A stretch of DNA of 64,000 bases from VYFG01 sp965203365 (lineage in GTDB: Bacteria; Pseudomonadota; Gammaproteobacteria; Arenicellales; Poriferihabitantaceae). Made by a program: the position numbers and the translations under genes. The DNA lies in contig OZ241878.1 of assembly GCA_965203365.1 (NCBI GenBank), positions 1,054,001-1,118,000 on the forward strand. Direction: 5' to 3'. Of this stretch, positions 45,347 to 55,381 are shown one piece after another; position 1 is the first letter of the stretch, and every line of letters begins with the position of its first letter. The notes under the pieces were generated by a model, which saw only the letters and a program-made list of their open reading frames with translations, was not told the DNA's origin and made no database searches.

Positions 45347-47347
45347 TCAACCGATGGTTTCAAATGACATGATGGGTTGATCCACCTGCAAGGTACTGCC
45401 CGGCTCCACCAGCACTTCATCCACGGTCGCATCGCGTTCAGCTCGCAGGGCATTTTCCATTTTCATGGCTTCAATGACAGCGAGAATCTCACCCGCCTTG
45501 ACATGCTGGCCGGACGTCACAGCGACCGACATCAACAGTCCCGGCATGGGTGACAGCAGATAACTCGTCAGATCCGGCGCCGCCTTGATGGGCATCTTGG
45601 CAAAATGGGCGGCACACGATTCACTGAATACTCGCGCCTCCATGGGCATTCCAGCGTAGACAATCTGATAAGTCACCCCGTGACCTAACTGCTGTTCGAT
45701 CTGGAGGCAGACCGCTTCACCGTCGAGGGATCCGGTATATACCGGATCCATGGGCGACCAGTCATCTTCCAGACAGAAAGTGCGATGATCGTTCTGAATG
45801 TGCCACTGAGTCGGTTTGCCGGTCACTTCCATCGGGTAGGACTGCCCGCCAATGAGGACCACCCATCGACTTCCCAAGTTCCGAGACGCCCCCGTCATTT
45901 GTCCGGAGACATTGACGGTCCGCTGCATCAGGCGGTAGTGCACCGAAGCCATGATCACCGCCGGAATTTTCAGATCGATATCCATCGATTGGGCATGGAA
46001 ACCCGTTGGAAATTCCTCGGCAATAAAATGCGTGGTCAGTTCGCCTCGCTGAAACCGTGGATGGTTCATGATCGCGGAGACAAACGGAATATTGGTCTCC
46101 ACTCCGCGGATGTAATAATGCTCCAAGGCCTGTTGCATCACCCGGATGGCGTCTTCTCGGGTGGCTCCCCAAGTAACCAGCTTGGCGATCATGGGGTCAT
46201 AATACATGGAAATCTCGGATCCTTCGATGACACCGGCGTCGAGCCGGACTTGGTCATTGTCTGCCGGGGGACGATATCGCACCAAGCGACCGGTGGAAGG
46301 CAGGAAGTTGCGAAATGGGTTCTCGGCATATATCCTGGACTCCATCGACCAACCGTGGATGCCGACATCGGCCTGCGTGATCGGCAGGGGCTCATTGGCG
46401 GCCACGCGCAGCATCAGTTCGACCAGATCGAACCCCGTAATCCACTCCGTCACCGGGTGCTCGACCTGCAAACGAGTATTCATTTCCAGAAAGTAGAAGT
46501 TGCGGTGTGCATCCACGATCAATTCCACGGTCCCGGCGGAGCGATAGTCGACTGCCCGAGCCAGTGCCTTCGCCTGCTCACACATGGCCAGTCGGGTGTC
46601 GGGATCAATGAATGGCGATGGCGCCTCCTCCACGACTTTCTGGTGGCGACGCTGGATCGAACATTCCCGTTCGTTCAGGGTCACGACCTGGCCATGGGCA
46701 TCGGCAATGATCTGGATCTCAATATGCCGGGGTTGCTCGATGAATTTCTCGATGAAGATTCGGCCGTCGCCGAAGCTTGATATGGCTTCGCTGGTCGCCC
46801 GCTCGAACCCGTCACGACATTCCGCCTCGTCGTAAGCCACTCGCATTCCTTTTCCCCCCCCGCCGGCACTGGCCTTCAGCATGACCGGATAGCCGATATC
46901 CCTAGCGATCGCAACTGCCTCCTGCGCATCGGGGACCACATCCAGATGACCGGGGATGATATTCACGCCCGCCTTCTGGGCAATATGCTTTGACGTGATC
47001 TTGTCGCCCATGGCCTGGATGGCGGCGACTCCGGGACCGATGAACACCACCCCCGCCGCCTCCAGGGCCGTCGCGAAAGACGCGTTTTCGGAAAGAAAGC
47101 CGTAACCGGGATGAACCGCTTCCGCCCCGGTATCCCGACAGGCCTGGAGGATGCGTTCCGCCACCAGATAGCTTTCCACCGCCGGGGCGGAGCCGATATG
47201 AACGGCTTCATCGGCGGCTTCGACATGGCAGGCATTTCGGTCCACGTCAGAATACACTGCGACCGTGGCAATCCCCATTCGACGGGCCGTCCGAATCACC
47301 CGACAGGCGATTTCCCCACGATTGGCAATCAGAATTTTCTGGAACAT
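45347..47347 (-). CDS. pccA: Propionyl-CoA carboxylase alpha subunit (biotin carboxylase + biotin carrier)
   Basis: Carboxylates biotin with ATP and bicarbonate for transfer to propionyl-CoA. The biotin carboxylase domain spans ~1-450 (FQKILIANRGEIACRVIRTA, the glycine-rich ATP loop KASAGGGGKGMRV, FLEMNTRLQVEHPVTE). A linker domain follows, then the C-terminal carrier with the biotinylation site EAMKMEN. The 666 residues fit propionyl- or 3-methylcrotonyl-CoA carboxylase; its place beside mutase, epimerase and MeaB decides for propionyl. ATG 47347 lies 14 bases after the pccB stop; the frame is open further up but that part overlaps pccB. Confidence 0.93.
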   Translation of the reverse strand: MFQKILIANRGEIACRVIRTARRMGIATVAVYSDVDRNACHVEAADEAVHIGSAPAVESYLVAERILQACRDTGAEAVHPGYGFLSENASFATALEAAGVVFIGPGVAAIQAMGDKITSKHIAQKAGVNIIPGHLDVVPDAQEAVAIARDIGYPVMLKASAGGGGKGMRVAYDEAECRDGFERATSEAISSFGDGRIFIEKFIEQPRHIEIQIIADAHGQVVTLNERECSIQRRHQKVVEEAPSPFIDPDTRLAMCEQAKALARAVDYRSAGTVELIVDAHRNFYFLEMNTRLQVEHPVTEWITGFDLVELMLRVAANEPLPITQADVGIHGWSMESRIYAENPFRNFLPSTGRLVRYRPPADNDQVRLDAGVIEGSEISMYYDPMIAKLVTWGATREDAIRVMQQALEHYYIRGVETNIPFVSAIMNHPRFQRGELTTHFIAEEFPTGFHAQSMDIDLKIPAVIMASVHYRLMQRTVNVSGQMTGASRNLGSRWVVLIGGQSYPMEVTGKPTQWHIQNDHRTFCLEDDWSPMDPVYTGSLDGEAVCLQIEQQLGHGVTYQIVYAGMPMEARVFSESCAAHFAKMPIKAAPDLTSYLLSPMPGLLMSVAVTSGQHVKAGEILAVIEAMKMENALRAERDATVDEVLVEPGSTLQVDQPIMSFETIG

Positions 47348-47361
47348 GGGCGGGGACCGGG

Positions 47362-48894
47362 CTACAGTGGGATGTTGCCGTGTTTCTTCCACGGATTGCG
47401 GATAGCCTTGCCGTCCAGCATGGTCAGCGAACGGCAAATGCGCCAGCGGGTCTCGGCGGGCATGATGACATCATCAATATAACCACGGTGCCCCGCCACG
47501 AAGGGATTGGCGAATTTCAGCCGATACTCTTCCGTGCGCTGTGCCAGCTTTTCCGGATCGCCGGCCTCCTCCCGAAAAATGATTTCAACGGCTCCCTTTG
47601 GACCCATCACCGCAATTTCGGCACTAGGCCATGCCAGATTGACATCGCCCCTCAGGTGCTTGGATGCCATCACGTCATAGGCTCCCCCATAGGCTTTCCG
47701 AGTGATCACCGTGATCTTGGGAACCGTGCACTCGGCATAGGCATACAGCAGTTTGGCCCCATGGCGGATGATGCCCCCATACTCCTGAGCGGTTCCGGGC
47801 ATGAATCCGGGCACATCCACCAAGGTGATGATCGGAATCTGGAATGCATCGCAGAACCTCACAAATCGCCCGGCCTTGACCGACGCATTGATGTCCAGGC
47901 AACCGGCCAGCACCATGGGTTGGTTGGCGACAATGCCCACCGGTTGCCCCCCCATCCGGGCAAACCCGGTAATGATGTTTTTTGCATAGTCCGGCTTCAA
48001 TTCGAAAAAATCACTTTCATCCACCAGCTTGATGATCAACTCCTTCATATCATAGGGCTGACTGGGGTTGTCCGGGACCAGACTGTCCAGAGAATCCTCT
48101 TTCCGGTCCCTGGCGTCATCCGTCTGGCGGCGGGGTGGTTTTTCCCGGTTACTCGCGGGCAGGAATCCTAAAAAGCGGCGCGTCATGAGCAACGCATCCA
48201 CATCGTTCTCAAAAGCCAGATCCGCCACGCCGGAGCGAGAGGTGTGAGTGGTGGCCCCACCCAGGTTCTCGGCCGTGACGTCTTCATGGGTTACCGTCCT
48301 GACCACATCCGGCCCGGTGACGAACATATAGGAACTGTCCTCGACCATGAAGATGAAATCCGTCATGGCGGGGGAATAGACCGCTCCACCCGCACACGGA
48401 CCCATGATGAGAGAAATCTGCGGGATCACGCCGGACGACAGGACATTGCGCTGGAACACCTCGGCATAACCCCCCAGCGAAGCCACCCCTTCCTGAATGC
48501 GGGCCCCACCGGAATCCGATATTCCAATCACCGGCGCCCCCACCTTCATCGCTTGATCCATCACCTTGCAGATTTTCTCCGCATGGGCTTCTGACAAGGA
48601 GCCGCCAAACACCGTGAAGTCTTGGCTGTAGACGAACACCAATCGCCCGTTGATGGTGCCGTATCCCACCACCACGCCATCCCCGGGAATCGCCTTGTCC
48701 TGCATGCCGAAATCAGTGCAGCGATGCTCGACAAAGATATCCCATTCCTCAAAGCTGCCGGCATCCAGGAGCACATCGATCCGCTCTCGGGCCGTCAATT
48801 TGCCGCGTGCATGCTGCGCCTGGATCCGTTCCGGGCCACCACCCAGTTGGGCCTTGGTCCGCTTCTGCTGCAGTTGTTCGATCGTTTCTTGCAT
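47362..48894 (-). CDS. pccB: Propionyl-CoA carboxylase beta subunit (carboxyltransferase)
   Basis: Transfers CO2 from carboxybiotin to propionyl-CoA, making methylmalonyl-CoA. The 510 residues show HARGKLTARERIDVLLDAGS near the N-terminus, the acyl-CoA site GDGVVVGYGTINGRLVFVYS, GISDSGGARIQEGVASLGGY and MGPCAGGAVYSPAMTDFIFM, and the carboxybiotin side VDVPGFMPGTAQEYGGIIRH. All are typical of PccB. I use the ATG at 48894, 41 bases after the mutase stop; 48936 is an alternative within the open frame. It pairs with PccA encoded next. Confidence 0.94.
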   Translation of the reverse strand: MQETIEQLQQKRTKAQLGGGPERIQAQHARGKLTARERIDVLLDAGSFEEWDIFVEHRCTDFGMQDKAIPGDGVVVGYGTINGRLVFVYSQDFTVFGGSLSEAHAEKICKVMDQAMKVGAPVIGISDSGGARIQEGVASLGGYAEVFQRNVLSSGVIPQISLIMGPCAGGAVYSPAMTDFIFMVEDSSYMFVTGPDVVRTVTHEDVTAENLGGATTHTSRSGVADLAFENDVDALLMTRRFLGFLPASNREKPPRRQTDDARDRKEDSLDSLVPDNPSQPYDMKELIIKLVDESDFFELKPDYAKNIITGFARMGGQPVGIVANQPMVLAGCLDINASVKAGRFVRFCDAFQIPIITLVDVPGFMPGTAQEYGGIIRHGAKLLYAYAECTVPKITVITRKAYGGAYDVMASKHLRGDVNLAWPSAEIAVMGPKGAVEIIFREEAGDPEKLAQRTEEYRLKFANPFVAGHRGYIDDVIMPAETRWRICRSLTMLDGKAIRNPWKKHGNIPL

Positions 48895-48935
48895 AGTGCG
48901 CTCAAATGGAATGGTATCGAGAGCCAGTCCCACCA

Positions 48936-51068
48936 TCAGGAAGATTCCAGTATATCAATGATCTCATGAGCTGCCTTGGGAATATTGGTTCCGGGACCAA
49001 AAATCGCGGACACCCCCACCTTCACCAGCATGTCATAGTCTCCAGGCGGGATCACACCTCCGCAGATCACCCGGATATCGCCGCCCCCTTGATCTTTCAG
49101 GGCTTCCATCACCCCTGGAACCAGGGTCCGGTGTCCAGCCGCCTGGGAGGAAATGCCAATCAGGTGAACATCATTCTCAATGGCCTGACGCACTGCTTCC
49201 TGGGGCGTCTGAAACAAGGGTCCAATGTCCACATCGAATCCCATGTCGGCAAAGGAGGTGGCAATGACCCGGGCTCCCCGGTCGTGACCGTCCTGACCCA
49301 GTTTGACCACCAGCATGCGTGGGCGGCGCCCTTCCCTTTCGGCGAATCGAACGATTCGCGCCTTCAGCCTTTCAAATACATCATCATCCTTGAAATAGGC
49401 ACTATAGACACCGCTGATGGGGCGGACTTCGACCATGTGTCGGCCGAACACTCCCTCCAGGGCACTGGAAATTTCTCCGACCGTGGCACGAGCCCGCGCT
49501 GCCTCGACGGCCGCAGACAGCAGGTTTCCCTGTTGTGTCGCCTCCACCAAGGCCGTCAGAGCCCCTTGGCAGGCTTCCTCATCCCGTTCCGCCCGGACTG
49601 ATTTTAGCCGGGCGACCTGACTTTTCAGAACGGCCTGGTTGTCCACCACGAGGATATCGACATCTTCTTCCTCATCGCGTCGGTATCGATTGACTCCAAT
49701 GATGACCTCTTCACCTCGATCGATACGCGCTTGCCGTCTGGCGGCAGCTTCCTCAATGCGCAGCTTGGGCAACCCGGTTTCCACGGCACGGATCATCCCG
49801 CCCAGTTCATCCACTTCCTCGATCAACTGACGGGCTTCGGCCACCAGACTATTGGTCAGACTCTCCAAATAATAGGAGCCTGCCAGGGGATCCACGACCC
49901 GGGTCAGCCCGGCTTCATGCTGCAGGATGAGTTGGGTATTGCGGGCAATGCGGGCCGAATTCTCAGTTGGCAATGCCAGTGCCTCATCAAACGAGTTGGT
50001 GTGCAGCGACTGCGTGCCCCCCATCACGGCCGCCATGGCCTCGATGGTGGTACGAATCACGTTGTTGTACGTATCCAGACTCGTCAGGCTGACCCCCGAA
50101 GTCTGACAATGAGTCCGCAACAGGAGTGAACGAGGGTCCTTGGGCTGGAATCGCGCTTTAACCAGTTCCGCCCATAATGTCCGTGCCGCACGGAGCTTGG
50201 CCACTTCCATGAAAAAATTCATGCCGATGCCGAAAAAGAACGACAGGCGGGGAGCAAACCGATCCACGGCCAGTCCGGCATCGACGGCCGACTGGACATA
50301 CGCCAGCCCATCCGCGAGGGTATAGGCCAATTCCTGTACCGCCGTGGCCCCAGCTTCCAGCATGTGGTAGCCGGAGATGGAAATCGGGTTGAAGCGCGGC
50401 ATCTCTTCCGCCGTATAGGAAATGATGTCCGCCACGATCTGCATCGAGGGTTGGGGCGGATAGATGTAGGTGTTCCGCACCATGAATTCCTTCAGAATGT
50501 CGTTTTGCAGCGTACCGGTCAGATCCTTTCGGGCCACCCCCTGTTCTTCGGCGGCCACGATGTACATGGCCATCACCGGCAGGACCGCCCCATTCATGGT
50601 CATGGAGACCGACATCTGATCGAGTGGAATCTGGTGGAAGAGAATCTTCATGTCCTCAACGGAATCAATGGCCACACCCGCCTTGCCCACATCCCCTTCG
50701 ACTCTCGGATGATCGGAGTCGTAACCCCGGTGGGTGGCCAGATCAAACGCCACGGACAATCCCGCCTGACCAGCGGCCAGATTCCTGCGATAAAACGCGT
50801 TGGACTCCTCCGCGGTGGAAAAGCCGGCGTACTGACGGATCGTCCAGGGCCGGCCGGCATACATCGTGGCCTTGGGGCCTCGAGTATAGGGTGGCAATCC
50901 TGGCAGAGTGTCCATGGACTCCATATCTTCCAGGTCCGCCGCGGTATAAAGCGGTTTTACCCGAATTCCTTCCGGTGTCTCCCAGTCCAGCGCCTCAAGC
51001 GGCTTGCCTTTGAGTTCCCGCATGGCGGTCTGGCGCCATTGATCTGGGTCATTCCTAGTGCTCGTCAT
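48936..51068 (-). CDS. scpA: Methylmalonyl-CoA mutase, single chain
   Basis: B12-dependent mutase that rearranges methylmalonyl-CoA to succinyl-CoA, which enters the TCA cycle. The 710 residues hold the catalytic barrel (TMYAGRPWTIRQYAGFSTAE, the family block MSVSMTMNGAVLPVMAMYI) and a C-terminal cobalamin-binding domain with DGHDRG (base-off motif DxHxxG, H595). It is a fused single-chain type, like E. coli ScpA/Sbm or mitochondrial MUT, not the alpha/beta type. It leads the operon with pccB, pccA, meaB and mce, which together form the complete propionate-to-succinyl-CoA route. The promoter should lie in 51069-51300. Confidence 0.96.
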   Translation of the reverse strand: MTSTRNDPDQWRQTAMRELKGKPLEALDWETPEGIRVKPLYTAADLEDMESMDTLPGLPPYTRGPKATMYAGRPWTIRQYAGFSTAEESNAFYRRNLAAGQAGLSVAFDLATHRGYDSDHPRVEGDVGKAGVAIDSVEDMKILFHQIPLDQMSVSMTMNGAVLPVMAMYIVAAEEQGVARKDLTGTLQNDILKEFMVRNTYIYPPQPSMQIVADIISYTAEEMPRFNPISISGYHMLEAGATAVQELAYTLADGLAYVQSAVDAGLAVDRFAPRLSFFFGIGMNFFMEVAKLRAARTLWAELVKARFQPKDPRSLLLRTHCQTSGVSLTSLDTYNNVIRTTIEAMAAVMGGTQSLHTNSFDEALALPTENSARIARNTQLILQHEAGLTRVVDPLAGSYYLESLTNSLVAEARQLIEEVDELGGMIRAVETGLPKLRIEEAAARRQARIDRGEEVIIGVNRYRRDEEEDVDILVVDNQAVLKSQVARLKSVRAERDEEACQGALTALVEATQQGNLLSAAVEAARARATVGEISSALEGVFGRHMVEVRPISGVYSAYFKDDDVFERLKARIVRFAEREGRRPRMLVVKLGQDGHDRGARVIATSFADMGFDVDIGPLFQTPQEAVRQAIENDVHLIGISSQAAGHRTLVPGVMEALKDQGGGDIRVICGGVIPPGDYDMLVKVGVSAIFGPGTNIPKAAHEIIDILESS

Positions 51069-51314
51069 TGGATTACATGTAGATTTCTGTCGGGATTGTC
51101 AACTTATCGCCTATTTGACATTAAGATGCAACTCGGTAAATCTTGATGATCAGGGTGAGAACCGCCTGGGTTTCATTTCAATTTCACCGAACGAGGGCGG
51201 AGGACAAAGAGGGATCGTTCAGAACAAGTTCCAACCGACCGAACACTTCGAACTCGGTGTATTATTGAGACATCCATCGGATATGCACTTGGCCACATAA
51301 CTTACATGATCATG
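51069..51314. promoter_or_regulatory. Upstream region of the propionyl-CoA operon
   Basis: A 246-base gap directly upstream of the mutase ATG, with an AT-rich patch (51100-51145). No other gene is seen here. It is the only space for the operon promoter, but I could not fix -35/-10 boxes. Confidence 0.35.
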
Positions 51315-51392
51315 TCACATTCTTTGAGAAAATGGCGTGAAAAATCCCCACTCGGTTGCATTCGGCAAACCGAGACATGCGCTTGAAAACAG
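51315..51392 (-). pseudogene. Vestige of a second DrmB C-terminus
   Basis: The final 25 codons of a minus-strand frame read LGLPNATEWGFFTPFSQRM and then a stop. The DrmB protein encoded at 53540 ends VGLPDTPEVGFFTPLIQRI and a stop. Eleven or more of nineteen positions agree, with the stop in the same place. Upstream of this scrap the similarity fades. It is best read as the last piece of another drmB-like gene, left by a recombination or an earlier defence locus at this site. Confidence 0.55.
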
Positions 51393-51840
51393 TTCCATGA
51401 TAGGTGAGCAGAGACCGTTTTCACAAAGCCTGAACCTGTCCCTGCGAGTCCCCTGAATAATGCTATGGGTGGCCGGCACCCGCCATCGCCTCAATGAGTT
51501 CACGTGGCCGAGGCATACGTAACCTCTTCCGATATTCAGGTAATTAGCCCAACCTGGTCCAGCGTCGTGAAGGTCCGTAGTGTCGAATTAAGAGACTGCC
51601 AACCACCGGAATAGTCAGAACCGTAGGCAATAATTTTGAAATCGACACCTTCGCCGAGTGTACTGATGCCCCTTCAGTGTGCTCAATAGTTGCCCTCGCC
51701 CGCCACAGGGAATACAGCGGCCGACTTCTGTAACTGTCGCTTCAGTCAATGAAGTAACGTGCCGTTGTTATTTGCCGGGGATATTTTTCTCTGGTGTGGC
51801 CGTCTGACATTTTTCACAGGTGTCCACTTGAACGAATTAT
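51393..51840. other. Intergenic stretch, no gene recognised
   Basis: This lies downstream of the NERD-helicase gene. It shows no frame that I recognise apart from unclear sequence leading into the DrmB vestige. No clear intrinsic terminator is seen. Confidence 0.35.
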
Positions 51841-53538
51841 TCAATCAACTGAAGATGTTGTGACCCCGCGCATCCGATTCAGCACCTTGTCGGTTCCAAC
51901 GATCACCAGATGCGTGCGCGCTCGAGAGAGTGCAACATAGGGTAGCTCTGGATGGATCACAGTGTCCGGGGTTGCTGCGATTATGACGACTGGACGTTCA
52001 AGGCCCTTGAATCGCCTGATGCTGTCAACGACGACCCGGCTCTCGGATGGTTCATCGCAACGGGTAGCGTGGAATTCACCCAGCCTCTCGTCTGGTGCAG
52101 TTTTTTCGATTGCCGCCTCTGTGGCGACGAGGACTGCAATGTCACCGGGCCGCACGCGTTCGAGTGAGCTAAGACGCGCAACATAGCCCGAGATTCGCTG
52201 CGCGAGTGCGTCCGTCGTATCCACCTTGATGCAGTGAACCTCGACGCCTTCCGGTCCTATGGCTTCAATTTCATGGCCGGTGTAATGCTGGCGCACCAAC
52301 TCATGGATGCGCCTTGTGTTGCGCAGGTTCAAAGTGAGGCGGATCGGGACCAAGTCAATGTCTTCCGGGAGCTTGATCGTGCTCGTGTATACGCGTTGGT
52401 TATTGTCGTAGAAGATGCGGAACAGTTCTCCACCGTCGGAGTTAAGCCCTGACTCGACTGCCATCCACCACAGTGGCAGGAAGTCTTGCCCCTCATCGAC
52501 GATTATCGCCCCGTATCTATCGTCCGTCAGACGCTCGAATGCTTGCATCAGGAGTTCGGGCCAGATTTCTTCAAAAAGCTGCCTATCGGGGATACCATCC
52601 GGTGGCCCGATGCTCGCGCGCCGGGTCATCTCCACGCACAGTTCATGAAAGGTCATCACCGTCACTTGCGAGCTGTCCTTGATGCGGCGGCGGATTTCGG
52701 TCGCAAGACCGCGATTGTAACAAACGAACAAGGTACGCAAGCCACTTTCCGCACAGCGTCTCGCTTCTTCTATCGCCAACACCGTCTTGCCCGTGCCGGC
52801 CCCACCGCTGATGGCTGCTCGCGGCACAGCCTCTATTGTGCGCAGGATATGGAACTGCTGTTGTGTCAGCACCTGAAGCTCAGCATCGTCTTGGGATAGC
52901 ACGATACCGAGCGGCATACGGAGCTGGAACGGCTTCGCAAGGGTTTTTTCGAGGGCCTGAATTCCGCCCCGACCCAACGCTTTGGTCCGTCCTTCGTCGG
53001 GCGCCGCATCACCGAAGCGCTCCAGAATCCATTCCCGAAACCCGTCTTCAAAGTGTTCGGCAAAACAGAATATGCGCTGCGGCATGTCTGCGCCAAGATC
53101 GCCCAGCGGCGCGGACGAGTGCGGCAGCACAACGCCGTGCCGGGCCCGGATGCGTCGGGACTTCCAGTGTGGGGAAGCATCTAGCTTTTTCAGTAATTCA
53201 TATTTCGCGCTTCTTGCTTGCTGCACTGGGTTCTTGATATTGTGCGTAACGGCCCAGCGATCACGGCTCGTCCATTGATCTGTGCACGGATCGTAGGCGA
53301 CTGCGCCACCTTTCACTTCAAGTGCCAGCATTCCGAGTTCGGCGTGCGCGACAATGAAATCGCATTCGCCATCGATTTCCTCACCATCGGGTTTCAGTCC
53401 AAGCCACGGTCGTGAGTAAAAAACCACGAAGGAATCATCCAGCACGGTTTCGAGTCGTCTAAACACCTTGCACTCCGTGTTTCGCAACATGTTGCCCATG
53501 ACATCGGGTGGTAGTGTTCTGGGCCACATAACCGCCAT
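51841..53538 (-). CDS. NERD nuclease-SF1 (UvrD-like) helicase fusion, DISARM-like operon
   Basis: A 565-residue fusion. Residues ~20-130 form a NERD domain, a PD-(D/E)XK-like nuclease fold: EEIDGECDFIVAHAELGMLA with the core Asp, and ALEVKGG with the E-x-K pair. The second part is a superfamily 1 helicase: Walker A ISGGAGTGKTVLAIEEA (K251), Walker B AIIVDEGQDFLPL, and motif VI YVALSRARTHLVIVG. It could cut or process DNA while translocating. It is the last of four minus-strand genes, its ATG one base after the drmB stop. It holds the place that drmC, a phospholipase D-type protein, has in known DISARM. The role in defence is inferred from context. Confidence 0.85.
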   Translation of the reverse strand: MAVMWPRTLPPDVMGNMLRNTECKVFRRLETVLDDSFVVFYSRPWLGLKPDGEEIDGECDFIVAHAELGMLALEVKGGAVAYDPCTDQWTSRDRWAVTHNIKNPVQQARSAKYELLKKLDASPHWKSRRIRARHGVVLPHSSAPLGDLGADMPQRIFCFAEHFEDGFREWILERFGDAAPDEGRTKALGRGGIQALEKTLAKPFQLRMPLGIVLSQDDAELQVLTQQQFHILRTIEAVPRAAISGGAGTGKTVLAIEEARRCAESGLRTLFVCYNRGLATEIRRRIKDSSQVTVMTFHELCVEMTRRASIGPPDGIPDRQLFEEIWPELLMQAFERLTDDRYGAIIVDEGQDFLPLWWMAVESGLNSDGGELFRIFYDNNQRVYTSTIKLPEDIDLVPIRLTLNLRNTRRIHELVRQHYTGHEIEAIGPEGVEVHCIKVDTTDALAQRISGYVARLSSLERVRPGDIAVLVATEAAIEKTAPDERLGEFHATRCDEPSESRVVVDSIRRFKGLERPVVIIAATPDTVIHPELPYVALSRARTHLVIVGTDKVLNRMRGVTTSSVD

Positions 53539-53539
53539 T

Positions 53540-55381
53540 TCATATCCTCTGGATTAGCGGCGTGAAAAACCCGACTTCGGGCGTATCCGGCAGACCGACG
53601 AGTGTGCCCCGGTCGAGGAAGCGGTTATATTCCTCGCAAGCAGTCTCCGGTGCGAGCAGGCAAGCATGGCAGGCACCAATGGACAGGCGGTCAGTGCCGG
53701 CGATCATGCCTTCGATGCACAGCGGATCGGAGGAGCACCATTCCATTGCCCGGACCGCCGCATCGACCGCACGTCCGATGCGGTGAGCTTCGCCCTGCCT
53801 TTGCAGCCCACCGAGCGTTCCGTCAGAATCGGAGGTGGCGGTGTAGATCAGTATCCCCGCCATGCCATCGATCCCGTCGCTAATATAGAGACGTTCACGC
53901 AATGCGGCAGTGGAGTAGCCACACTCCAGAGTGAGCTGGCGCATGAGCGCATGCGCGAAGCTGTGCACAAGCAGATAACGTGGCGTGATCCGCCAAGTCG
54001 GTTCACTGTCCCCATGCCGCTTTTGCCATTCTAGCTGCCAAGCGTCATCGACGCTTCTGGCACGCGCTGCGACATCATCCCGCGTTTCCCACGCTTGGAT
54101 CTTGTCTTTATCGAGGGCGATAAATATACCTTCGCCCCGAACCTCAACCGCCGGAAGCCAGCCGACATCGCCTACGGAAATTGCCGCAATATCCGGACTG
54201 TCTTCGTCTCCAGGCGGGTTGATCCGAGTAAAGCCTTTCAGGACACGCACCTCACGCAACCGGACGACGCGGACGACGCGGTCAATGAAGGGCTGCAGGC
54301 GCCTTGGTATAGGCACGTTGCGCACTTCAAATTCACGCACATCTTTGTCCTTCGTATCCGCGCCCAAGACAAACTGTCTGTATTCCTCCTCTCGAATATT
54401 CAGTATGGTGTCATCGTTGTATCGGTTCAGGCGATCCTCGACCTGTCGAGCAAGCTCGTCAGGGCTCAGGTCGAGTTCACGGAGTGGTGGCTCAAGGTCA
54501 CCTTGGGCGAGGATGCGGATGAAGGTTGCGCGATCTTCCGGCTTTGTCATGACAATCGAGTTCCAGTAGACACCAAGCGCTTCCTGTATCGCGTCCGACC
54601 ATGGCGGAATGCTGAGCGCCGACTCGATGATCGGGAAGTACAGGTTCGATGCGCCGCGCTGCAAGGCACGCGGTTCGCAGTCGCATATCTCGACCGGAGC
54701 GGCGAGCCAAGGCCGGCGCCCACGGCACCGAAACCCACGCCATGTCTGAGCAATGAATACACTATCCATGGAGCGCTGCGCATTGCACTCACGGCAACTC
54801 AGAATCAGTCCGGCAAGGCCCGGACGTACCGATCTGAGATATAGATCGGCTTGTTCCTTCTTCTTGCAGTCGGCCTCGTGGCCGACCCATATATGCCACG
54901 GGAAATCGTCCAGATGGCCCTTGATGCAGGCCATCACGAAGCGGACCGGCACCGCGAATATCTTGCGCTGACCAGGCGCCTTGTGCGTGCAGCCCGCACA
55001 GTACCGATAGGCGCGTCCAGGGTCCTGCGACCAGCGGGCTGCAGGAGCAAGCCGGTCGCATTGCGGGCATTGCAGCCATTCCGGGAACCGTGTCGCGACG
55101 AGTGTGCGCCTGTCAGGATTACCTTGGTCGTTATGCAAGTTCTCATCGACGACCGGCGGCAACCGAAATCCACCCACCGAGAGCTTTCTCTGCAATCGCG
55201 GTTCAGTAATTCTCTGTGGGTTGGCCAGTCCCGCCGGAGGAAAGGACTTGTCCCATTCTTCCAGCCCGGCTGCGACAGCGGACACGGGTGCGCCGTCGGC
55301 GCGAAAGTCCACTACAGAGCCTGGCCCGAAGGTCATGACGGCGGCACTTCTGCGCAATTCGCCCAACCGGTTATTCGCCAT
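53540..55381 (-). CDS. drmB: DrmB-like DUF1998 protein
   Basis: A 613-residue DISARM-type DrmB protein. It begins LGELRRSAAVMTFGPGSVVD, the usual start of this group. Cys pairs at CPQCDRLAPAARW / YCAGC and CREC suggest zinc binding in the first third. The C-terminal DUF1998 domain includes YLLVHSFAHALMRQLTLECG, GMAGILIYTATSDSDGTLGG and SIGACHACLLAPETACE with further Cys. In known DISARM, DrmB forms a complex with DrmA that recognises incoming DNA. It overlaps drmA by 11 bases and ends one base before the NERD-helicase ATG, so all three are translationally coupled. Confidence 0.9.
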   Translation of the reverse strand: MANNRLGELRRSAAVMTFGPGSVVDFRADGAPVSAVAAGLEEWDKSFPPAGLANPQRITEPRLQRKLSVGGFRLPPVVDENLHNDQGNPDRRTLVATRFPEWLQCPQCDRLAPAARWSQDPGRAYRYCAGCTHKAPGQRKIFAVPVRFVMACIKGHLDDFPWHIWVGHEADCKKKEQADLYLRSVRPGLAGLILSCRECNAQRSMDSVFIAQTWRGFRCRGRRPWLAAPVEICDCEPRALQRGASNLYFPIIESALSIPPWSDAIQEALGVYWNSIVMTKPEDRATFIRILAQGDLEPPLRELDLSPDELARQVEDRLNRYNDDTILNIREEEYRQFVLGADTKDKDVREFEVRNVPIPRRLQPFIDRVVRVVRLREVRVLKGFTRINPPGDEDSPDIAAISVGDVGWLPAVEVRGEGIFIALDKDKIQAWETRDDVAARARSVDDAWQLEWQKRHGDSEPTWRITPRYLLVHSFAHALMRQLTLECGYSTAALRERLYISDGIDGMAGILIYTATSDSDGTLGGLQRQGEAHRIGRAVDAAVRAMEWCSSDPLCIEGMIAGTDRLSIGACHACLLAPETACEEYNRFLDRGTLVGLPDTPEVGFFTPLIQRI

